A stretch of DNA of 25,334 bases from an uncultured Clostridium sp. Its GTDB lineage: Bacteria; Bacillota; Clostridia; TANB77; CAG-508. The translations under genes were made by a program, and so were the position numbers. Below the pieces are notes generated by a model. That model searched no databases, was not told where the DNA came from, and was given only the letters and a program-made list of their open reading frames with translations. Shown here in pieces: positions 7,099 to 14,282 of this stretch (the stretch's first letter is position 1; the number at the start of each line of letters is the position of its first letter). Location of the stretch: assembly GCA_945874585.1 (NCBI GenBank), contig CAMCHB010000004.1, positions 1 to 25,334 on the forward strand. The letters are read 5' to 3'.

Positions 7099-8340
7099 AT
7101 GAATCCAGTTGATTTATTAAATATGATCCTTGTTGTATTGGTTTTTGTTATTGCAGGATTGGTATTACTTTATTTCTACGTTGGGTATCGCAATAAAAAC
7201 AGAACGAAGGAAGAAATAAAAAGTACTGAACAAAAGGGAAAAAATTCAGAATATGCCTCTTCTACACAAGGAAATTTACCAAAAGAATCTATTTTTAAAT
7301 TTATGGAATTTGATGATGTAAAAGACAATATGATCATCCGTAAAAATCGTACACAATATATTATGGTTGTGCAATGCCAAGGTGTTAACTATGACCTATT
7401 ATCTGAAAAAGAAAAAATAGCGGTTGAAGAGGGATTTGTACAATTTTTAAATACATTACGTTTTCAAATTCAATTATATGTGCAAACAAGAAGCCTAAAC
7501 CTAAGAGAAATTGTAGAAGGTTATCGTAGCAGAGTAAAGGATATTCAAAATGATGTGGATCAAATTCGTAACAAAATGAGAGAAGCTTCTGATAGCGGAA
7601 ATATTCCATTGCTTGACAAATTAAAATATGAAGAAAAAAGAAAACTTAATATTTTGGAATATGGTTCAGATATATCAGAATACATTGCACGTATGAGTTT
7701 AAACAAAAATGTTTTGCAACAGAAAACATATGTGATTGTTTCTTATTATGTTTCTGAATTAGGAAATGTATCCAATTACTCAAAAGAAGAAATTGATAAT
7801 ATGTGTTTTTCAGAATTGTATACAAGAACGCAGTCTCTTATGAAATCTCTTGCCTCTTGTGAAGTAGCTGGTAAGATATTAAATTCAGAGGAATTAGCTG
7901 AATTGTTATACATTGCATACAATCGTGATGATTCAGAAATTATGCAACTTTCAAAAGCTTTGGATGCTCAATACGATGCTTTGTATAGTACTTCAAAAGA
8001 TGTTTTGAAGAAGAAAGAAGAAGCTTTGAATAAAGAGATTGAAGAAAAGGCAATGGAACTTGCAACAAAGAGTTTGGTAACAGCTGATGAACAATTAGAA
8101 AAAGAGAAAAAAGATAAAGAAGCCAGAAAACGAAAAATTGAGAAAAAAGCTATCGGTTTAATCAATGAATATAAAAATGAAATGGACAAAGAATTGTATG
8201 ACAGAACGGTTCAAGAAGTCAAAAGAGAAGTAGAACAAGATGAAGACGGAAAGAGTGGACCCAAACAAGCAGATGAAGCGCCTAAAAAGAAAAGGGGAAG
8301 AAAGAAAAATTTAGAAAAGATAGCTGAATCAGAAACTTAA
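7099..8340 (+). CDS. Membrane-anchored VirB4 N-domain-like protein without ATPase (TraC-like)
   Basis: A 413-aa protein with one N-terminal transmembrane helix (about 8-29), a linker, and a domain (about 64-275) resembling the N-terminal region of VirB4-family proteins. Landmarks are FKFMEFDDVKDNMIIRKN, YIMVVQCQGVNYDLLSE and FLNTLRFQIQLYVQTR. The C-terminal third (about 300-380) is charged coiled coil and ends in a lysine-rich tail. No Walker A or B motif is present, so it is not an ATPase. Comparable TraC-like proteins sit beside VirB4 in T4SS loci of Gram-positive and Patescibacteria genomes (from general knowledge, not checked). Position between PrgI and full-length VirB4 suggests a scaffold that docks the ATPase at the membrane; this is inference. 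Confidence 0.7.
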   Translation: MNPVDLLNMILVVLVFVIAGLVLLYFYVGYRNKNRTKEEIKSTEQKGKNSEYASSTQGNLPKESIFKFMEFDDVKDNMIIRKNRTQYIMVVQCQGVNYDLLSEKEKIAVEEGFVQFLNTLRFQIQLYVQTRSLNLREIVEGYRSRVKDIQNDVDQIRNKMREASDSGNIPLLDKLKYEEKRKLNILEYGSDISEYIARMSLNKNVLQQKTYVIVSYYVSELGNVSNYSKEEIDNMCFSELYTRTQSLMKSLASCEVAGKILNSEELAELLYIAYNRDDSEIMQLSKALDAQYDALYSTSKDVLKKKEEALNKEIEEKAMELATKSLVTADEQLEKEKKDKEARKRKIEKKAIGLINEYKNEMDKELYDRTVQEVKREVEQDEDGKSGPKQADEAPKKKRGRKKNLEKIAESET

Positions 8341-8366
8341 GATTAGTGTGAGAGGTGAAATTTCCT

Positions 8367-10328
8367 ATGTTTAAAAAGAAAAAGAAGAAGGAAGAACAAA
8401 TTGAGGATATTCAAGTAAATAAAAAGGAAGACTTTTTGAGCGCAAATGCCTCTAATTTGAAGGATTTAATTGCTCCAGCAGGAATCAATGCTAGTAATGT
8501 CAATCACTTAGAGATTGTTTCAAATACAACACGATATGCTAGAACAATGTTGGTTAGTACGATCCCAAGAATGTGTACATTCCCAGAGTTTTTAAGAAGT
8601 ATGTATACTTTTGGTGATGTCAATGTTTCTGTTTTTATCAATCCAATTAGTGAGAGTACATCACAAACAGAATTGAATCGAACGATTAACGAATTGGAAT
8701 CTGAAAGAATTGTTGCACTAGATCGTGGTGATATCAACAGAGAGAGAATATTGGCTCAGAAAAGAGCAGAAGCCGAGGAATTAAGAGATGAGATTGCTAG
8801 TGGATTTAACAAATTATTTGAGTCATCTATCTTATGTACTTTATTTTCTTATGGATTGGAAGAACTAGATAAATATACAGAAATGTTAGCATCTGAAATG
8901 TCAAAGACTTTGATTGGAGTAAAACCTGCTTGGGCTTTACAAGATGAAGCATTTCGTAGTAATATGCCATTTGGCGATAATAAAATCAATAAAAAGCATA
9001 CTTTTGATAGACGTTCTATGTCAACTGTATTCCCATTCTTCACTTCTGAAGTAGGACATGACCGTGGAATACCACTTGCTTTTAACAGACAAACAGGTCT
9101 ACCAATTTTGTTTGATAATTTTAGCCCAACTTTGACCAATTATAATATGGTTATCTTTGGTAAGTCTGGTGCTGGTAAGAGTGTTACTATCAAAACATTG
9201 ACAGCTAGGTCATCTGTTTTGATGGGAATCGAAAGTTTAGCACTAGATGCTGAAGGTGAGTATGGTGTCGTAGCAGAAGCACTAGGTGGTGTTAATGTTG
9301 TAATTAGCCCAAACTCTAAAACAATTATCAATCTATTTGACCTAGAACCAGAAACCGTAAAAGATGAAATTACTGGTAAAGAGCGAATTGTATTAAATCT
9401 TGAAAATAAAGTAGAAGATGTTACACAGGCATTGTTAACAATGGCAAGAGGTAGTACAAGAAGTACAGAGGTTAACGAGTTGACCAAACAGATTATTGCA
9501 GAATCTGTTTACGAAGAATATACGAGCCGTGGCATCAACAATGATATCAACAGTTTATATGTTAATGATGGACCAATTATCAATCGTACTTTCTTGGGAA
9601 GACCAAAGAAAGAAATGCCAACGATTGGCTCTTGGTACAAACGAATTTTGGAAAATGCAGAGAAAAATAAAAACCCTGATTATCGTTTCCATTATAGCTA
9701 TTTAATCAAGGTTATGAAACAGTATGTTCGTGAATACGATGGTCAGATGGCTTATTTTGATGGACAATCTACCTTTGATTTATTGGACAACGTTCCATTT
9801 ATCAATTTAGATATTTCAAATCTAGAAGAGAGATTTGCAAGACCTTTGGCACAGCAGATTTTGCTTTCATGGATTTGGGAAAAATATGTTAAAAAGAATA
9901 GTGAAGATCGTGCAAAAGCTGGACAAAAAAGAGTACTTGTGGATGAGGCTTGGATGTTACTTCCTTATCCAGAAGCTGTAGATTTCTTAAATACGATGGC
10001 AAGACGTGCCAGAAAAAGAAATGTATCTTTGGCTGTTATTTCACAGAAATTCCAAGATTTCTATGAAACACCTGCTGTACAAGCTGTACTAACATCTTCT
10101 GATACAAAATTATTCTTAGCACAAGATAAATCTGAAATAGATTATATTAAAGAAGTATTTAAACTAAGCGAAGGAGAAGCCTACTTCTTGACTACTTGTA
10201 GTAGAGGTGAGGGATTGTTAAAAGTAGGAGAAGATACAGCAATTATTTCAATTAAACCAACTAAGAAAGAATTTGAGTTTGTGGAGACAAACTTAAACGT
10301 ATTGCGTAAAGAAAAAAATAATCATTAA
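8367..10328 (+). CDS. virB4: VirB4/TrbE-like T4SS ATPase
   Basis: The energising ATPase of the T4SS, expected to act at the cytoplasmic face of the channel. Numbering from the ATG at 8367 (653 aa): an N-terminal VirB4 domain (about 25-255), Walker A GKSGAGKS at 265-272, Walker B VLVDEAW at 523-529 with the catalytic DE pair, and ARRARKRNVSLAVISQ (545-560), the usual VirB4 segment after Walker B. ALDAEGEYG (293-301) is also typical of VirB4/HerA-type enzymes. Start choice: a GTG at 8355 is in frame, but AGAGGTG (8351-8357) is a ribosome binding site for the ATG at 8367. The N-terminus is unusually lysine-rich (FKKKKKKEE). All catalytic motifs look intact. Confidence 0.95.
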   Translation: MFKKKKKKEEQIEDIQVNKKEDFLSANASNLKDLIAPAGINASNVNHLEIVSNTTRYARTMLVSTIPRMCTFPEFLRSMYTFGDVNVSVFINPISESTSQTELNRTINELESERIVALDRGDINRERILAQKRAEAEELRDEIASGFNKLFESSILCTLFSYGLEELDKYTEMLASEMSKTLIGVKPAWALQDEAFRSNMPFGDNKINKKHTFDRRSMSTVFPFFTSEVGHDRGIPLAFNRQTGLPILFDNFSPTLTNYNMVIFGKSGAGKSVTIKTLTARSSVLMGIESLALDAEGEYGVVAEALGGVNVVISPNSKTIINLFDLEPETVKDEITGKERIVLNLENKVEDVTQALLTMARGSTRSTEVNELTKQIIAESVYEEYTSRGINNDINSLYVNDGPIINRTFLGRPKKEMPTIGSWYKRILENAEKNKNPDYRFHYSYLIKVMKQYVREYDGQMAYFDGQSTFDLLDNVPFINLDISNLEERFARPLAQQILLSWIWEKYVKKNSEDRAKAGQKRVLVDEAWMLLPYPEAVDFLNTMARRARKRNVSLAVISQKFQDFYETPAVQAVLTSSDTKLFLAQDKSEIDYIKEVFKLSEGEAYFLTTCSRGEGLLKVGEDTAIISIKPTKKEFEFVETNLNVLRKEKNNH

Positions 10329-10371
10329 AGGATAAAGAATAAAAAGAAGTTTGTAAATGGAAGGTGTGTGT

Positions 10372-11616
10372 ATGAAAAAAGTTATTATCAATTGTATTTT
10401 AATTATGATCATCATTTTTAACGCACTTCTTCCACAAAACAGCTATGCCATTAATCCTGACATTACCCAAAATGGTGGAAATGATGTTGTTATTAATCAA
10501 CCGAAAACAGGTGATAATACAACAACTGATGGAAATAGCACCAATAGTAGCAAGAAAACAATATTTGATGAAACCTATAGTGATATTGAAAAATCTGGTG
10601 TGAAAGATATCAACAGTATTACCAATGGAGAGGCTGATGTAAATGGAAAAAAACAGCAACTATCTGAAACAGGTAATATTTTTACCACCATTACCAGAAT
10701 CCTTTGCAGTATTGTTTCTATCCTTCCCAAAACAATTGATTTTTTAATGTCTATTGTGGTACAACCTTATTATGACCAAAGTAAAGTCAGCAATGACGAA
10801 CTGGCTAAGAAATATGGAGATACGTTTAAGGATTTTCGATGGTTCACCATTCAGGATCTTGTGTTTGGAAATATCACATTGTTTAATGTTAACTTTTTTG
10901 ATACCACCACTGGAAATAATGTCAAAGACAATCCTAATATAAAAATCAAAGAAAACGTAAGAACCTGGTATTATAGTCTAAATACTTTGGCAATTATGGC
11001 CAATTTATTGGTTTTGATTTATTTGGGAATTAAGATGGCACTTTCAACCGTGGCAGAGGACCAAGCAAAATACAAAAGCATGCTTTATGAATGGTTAGGA
11101 AGCTGTGTACTTTTGTTCCTTCTACCATTTTTATTAACGTTTCTATTTCAAATAGAATCTGCTTTGTTAAGCTTAGTACCACAGCCAGGGGATCAAAAAA
11201 ACTTTGAAAACATGTTTACGATGCAGTTATATGAAACTGTATTCGGGGATAACAATGAAGAAAGTATTATCAAAATCTTGACATCAACCGTCACATTAGT
11301 GATTTTAGTTATCTTCCAGGTTAAATATTTTGTCAAATACTTAATTCGTTTTATTAAAATTGGTTTTTTAATTGTAATTTCACCATTGATTACAATAACA
11401 TATACCATAGATAAACGATCAGCTTACCAAATGTGGTTAAAAGAATTACTGGGAGCCGTTTTTATGCAAATTGTCAATGCTTTGATTTATACGATATTTA
11501 TTTTTTCAACGGCCAATATTATGACAAAAGCACCATTGCTGATTGTAGCATTTTTCATGGCACTAACAAAGGGAGAAAAAATATTTTATGCACTATTTAA
11601 GATAAAAGAACAATAA
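10372..11616 (+). CDS. VirB6/TrbL-like polytopic channel protein, copy A (intact)
   Basis: A 414-aa protein from the ATG at 10372, preferred because GGAAGGTG (10359-10366) precedes it, while an upstream ATG at 10357 has no ribosome binding site. It has a signal peptide (cleavage plausible after NSYA), a Thr/Asn/Ser-rich exported segment to about 100, a hydrophobic segment near 104-130, and then several transmembrane helices between about 203 and 400. Landmarks shared with the next locus are WYYSLNTLAIM (199-209), KYKSMLYEWL (233-242) and ISPLITITYTIDK (336-348). The size, topology and position after VirB4 indicate a VirB6/TrbL-type channel subunit. It is the intact template against which the split copy B can be read. 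Confidence 0.78.
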   Translation: MKKVIINCILIMIIIFNALLPQNSYAINPDITQNGGNDVVINQPKTGDNTTTDGNSTNSSKKTIFDETYSDIEKSGVKDINSITNGEADVNGKKQQLSETGNIFTTITRILCSIVSILPKTIDFLMSIVVQPYYDQSKVSNDELAKKYGDTFKDFRWFTIQDLVFGNITLFNVNFFDTTTGNNVKDNPNIKIKENVRTWYYSLNTLAIMANLLVLIYLGIKMALSTVAEDQAKYKSMLYEWLGSCVLLFLLPFLLTFLFQIESALLSLVPQPGDQKNFENMFTMQLYETVFGDNNEESIIKILTSTVTLVILVIFQVKYFVKYLIRFIKIGFLIVISPLITITYTIDKRSAYQMWLKELLGAVFMQIVNALIYTIFIFSTANIMTKAPLLIVAFFMALTKGEKIFYALFKIKEQ

Positions 11617-11644
11617 AGGAAAAGAAATAAGGTCTGGTGATAAA

Positions 11645-12523
11645 ATGAAACAAGTAAGATTCAAAATAATAACCAGCTTGGTATTATTTGTGATGATTTT
11701 TAATTTAATAGGTAGAATTTCCTGGGCTGTTTCCAATAGCAATGAAGTGGGAGAAATAGTGCAAAGTGCAATCAAACAAGCACAAGAGGCTGATTTGAAA
11801 GCAGATGACGATCAAAAGTCAGAGCAAAAAACAACAGATTGGGATAACAAACACCCTGAAACCCAAAATGAGGATAAGGTAGCAGAAAACATAAACAAGG
11901 GATTATCTAATTTGGGAAGTGGAAGTAAGGATGATAGCAGTATTACTGGAAAAGTTGTAGATGGTGTAATTGGTGTTCTTACTTTAGGAATTCGTATTTT
12001 TGTGGTAGTAATTGGTTCTGGAGCACAGTTGTTGATTAGTACAACTGCCAATAGTGCAGGTTCATTGGATGATAGTAAAACGGTTAATATGGTAACACCA
12101 GACCAAATATTGTTCAACCGATTAGCTATCACTGATATTAACTTCTTCCAAAAAGATAGTTTTGGAAGTGGTAGCAATAAAAAAACTTTATCTGGAACGA
12201 ACAACCCAGTGAAGTTATTAAGAGAAAGTATTGCTAAATGGTATTATGCTTTAAGAACAATGGCTATTATGATTTTATTGATCATCTTAATTTACATTGG
12301 AATTCGTATGGCTACTTCTACTTTAGCAGACGATAAAGCAAAATATAAATCCATGTTGTGGAACTGGCTTGTTAGTATGGCCATTGTATTTGTTTTGCAT
12401 TATTTGATTATTGCAGTTATTACCATTAACAATAGTTTGGTAGATATTTTATATACCTTCCGACGGAAACTCCTTCAAAGGGGAAGAAGTAATGGGAGAT
12501 TTCGTAAGCAATCTAATGTATAA
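11645..12523 (+). CDS. VirB6/TrbL-like protein, copy B, N-terminal part (frameshifted?)
   Basis: A 292-aa paralogue of the N-terminal two-thirds of copy A. It has a signal-like N-terminus, a polar exported segment rich in Lys/Asp/Gln, then WYYALRTMAIM (199-209) and KYKSMLWNWL (233-242), at exactly the same residue numbers as in copy A, and helices to about 262. Similarity stops near residue 268; the last 22 residues (TFRRKLLQRGRS...) are basic and have no counterpart in copy A. The missing C-terminal half continues in the +1 frame as the next gene. It could be a true frameshift, a programmed shift, a sequencing error, or a genuine split gene, since the downstream part has its own ribosome binding site. 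Confidence 0.7.
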   Translation: MKQVRFKIITSLVLFVMIFNLIGRISWAVSNSNEVGEIVQSAIKQAQEADLKADDDQKSEQKTTDWDNKHPETQNEDKVAENINKGLSNLGSGSKDDSSITGKVVDGVIGVLTLGIRIFVVVIGSGAQLLISTTANSAGSLDDSKTVNMVTPDQILFNRLAITDINFFQKDSFGSGSNKKTLSGTNNPVKLLRESIAKWYYALRTMAIMILLIILIYIGIRMATSTLADDKAKYKSMLWNWLVSMAIVFVLHYLIIAVITINNSLVDILYTFRRKLLQRGRSNGRFRKQSNV

Positions 12524-14210
12524 GGCCACGATTGGAAATATTCTTTCTGGTGTTACAAGTTGGGCGGCTACATTAGTTTATATAGGAATTATTGTACTAA
12601 CCTTAATTTTCTTAATTATGTATATTAAGCGTATGATAACCATTGCCTTTTTGGTTTTGATTTCACCTATCATTACCATTACCTATTCAATTGATAAAAT
12701 TGGTGATGGAAAATCTCAAGCGTTAGACACTTGGATGCGTGAATTTTTGCAAAATGTGTTGATTCAGCCATTCCATTGTATTATCTATTTAGTATTTATT
12801 AGTGTAGCCTTGAATTTGATTAATACAGATGGAACATTAGCAAGTGGAATTTTAGTTATTATTACGATGTTCTTTATATTTGAAGCAGAGAAAATTATTA
12901 AAAATATCTTTGGTATCAATGCAGCATCAACAGGAAATGGTATGAAGACAGCCTTAACAGTTGCAGCATCTATGGGAGCTTTGAAAAAATTAAGTGGAAA
13001 GGCAGTAGGAGCTGTCAAAAAACAACCTTCACAACCAACTGGTAACAGCAGTAATATAATGCCAGTTAATATAGGAGGAAACACCAATGTAAATCCTTCT
13101 AATGTTGCAGCAAGTAATTTGAATGAGATGAGTCAAAAAGATGCTAAAAATTCAACTTATGCAGATCAAATGGAATCATACTTAATGCGTAATAATAAAA
13201 ATTATGCAGCAGAAAAGCAAGGCGAAATGATGAATGCTTATTTAACAAGAGCAGCTGTATCTGAATTGGCAGGAAACAATCCATCTGTAGCTGTCGGACA
13301 GGTAACAAATGGCAGTGGAAAGACAGGTATGGCAGGAGAAAATAAGAATGGACTAGCCAATGCAACTGTACCAAGTAATGCCAATGCAAATGCGCAAAAT
13401 GCAAATAATCTTCATACGAAAGATGAAGCAATGCCAATGGTTGAAAATCGTTATCCAAAGAATAGAACCCAAAAGACAATTAGCGGTGTACGCAAATATG
13501 GAGGAAAAGCACTTAAATTTACAGGAAAAGCATTGAAAGGTAACTTCAATCAGGCTATGGCATTTACAGCAATGGCTGCACAAGGAATTTCAGGAGATGA
13601 TTCTCTTGGATCTATGGTATCTTCTGGTATTATTGGTTATGAAGCTGGAAAACAAATGAGTAGTTATGCAGAAAATAAAATGGCACAAGCACAAGATAAA
13701 TTAGGCGAATATGTAAAGAAAAGAAATGTTCGTGAAGCGGAACAAAGTTTAGCCAATGCTTATTCAAATTACAAAAATGCAAACAACTTATCAACTGCTC
13801 AAATGGATAGTGCAACACAGCAATTTATGAAAATGAACAATAATGAAATTAACGATATTCAAAATCAAGATGCTCAAACCTATGCTAAGGCATTACATGC
13901 TATGCCAAATGAATATGCAAATGCTGGATTTGAAAATCCAAACCAAGAAATGCAAAATACATTAGCCAATATTCGACAGGAAAATATGACACTAAAAGAA
14001 TCCAATGCAAAGATGGCTGGTGCACTGGATAAAGCAGTTAAAACAACAAAAGCAAAATATTCACAATATACAACCAAGAGTGCAAGTAATGAAAAAAATC
14101 AAAATCCAGTAAGTAGCGGAACAAACCAAAGTTCAACAAGTACAGGAGCTAGCCAAGTGACAAAGAACTTAAAAAACACAATTGACAAAGGAAATCAAAA
14201 TAAAAAATAA
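12492..14210 (+). CDS. VirB6/TrbL-like protein, copy B, C-terminal part with long polar tail
   Basis: A 572-aa ORF overlapping the previous one by 32 nt. Residues 1-140 hold four membrane segments and ISPIITITYSIDK (57-69), the counterpart of ISPLITITYTIDK in copy A. If the reading is joined by a +1 shift near 12447-12455, this motif falls within about 3 residues of its place in copy A. From about 145 on, the protein is a long Asn/Gln/Ala/Lys-rich tail with helix-prone stretches, probably cytoplasmic or in the channel lumen; copy A lacks it. AAAGGGG at about 12477-12483 lies 8 nt before the ATG, so independent, translationally coupled initiation is possible. Upstream of this ATG the frame stays open back to a TAG at 12441. 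Confidence 0.7.
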   Translation: MGDFVSNLMYKATIGNILSGVTSWAATLVYIGIIVLTLIFLIMYIKRMITIAFLVLISPIITITYSIDKIGDGKSQALDTWMREFLQNVLIQPFHCIIYLVFISVALNLINTDGTLASGILVIITMFFIFEAEKIIKNIFGINAASTGNGMKTALTVAASMGALKKLSGKAVGAVKKQPSQPTGNSSNIMPVNIGGNTNVNPSNVAASNLNEMSQKDAKNSTYADQMESYLMRNNKNYAAEKQGEMMNAYLTRAAVSELAGNNPSVAVGQVTNGSGKTGMAGENKNGLANATVPSNANANAQNANNLHTKDEAMPMVENRYPKNRTQKTISGVRKYGGKALKFTGKALKGNFNQAMAFTAMAAQGISGDDSLGSMVSSGIIGYEAGKQMSSYAENKMAQAQDKLGEYVKKRNVREAEQSLANAYSNYKNANNLSTAQMDSATQQFMKMNNNEINDIQNQDAQTYAKALHAMPNEYANAGFENPNQEMQNTLANIRQENMTLKESNAKMAGALDKAVKTTKAKYSQYTTKSASNEKNQNPVSSGTNQSSTSTGASQVTKNLKNTIDKGNQNKK

Positions 14211-14257
14211 GGGGATTAATATAGTAGAATAGACGAAAAAGGTTAATCTCCTTTTTC
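14211..14257 (+). promoter_or_regulatory. Two mutually exclusive hairpins before the hydrolase gene
   Basis: GGGGATTAA (14211-14219) can pair with TTAATCTCC (14243-14251, one wobble), or GAAAAAGG (14235-14242) can pair with CCTTTTTC (14250-14257). The right arms share bases 14250-14251 and the first structure's arm fills the second's loop, so both cannot form. No clear U-tract follows. Possibly an attenuator or mRNA-processing element. Confidence 0.45.
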
Positions 14258-14282
14258 TATATGTAAAGGTGGTGATTCTAAA

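Noticed and set aside
9140..9487. A long open frame antisense to virB4, and similar antisense frames in other T4SS genes (for example 11812-12204 and 12785-13087)
   Set aside because: They lie fully inside well-supported genes on the other strand, have no ribosome binding site and encode low-complexity hydrophobic or Ser/Leu-rich strings typical of antisense shadows.
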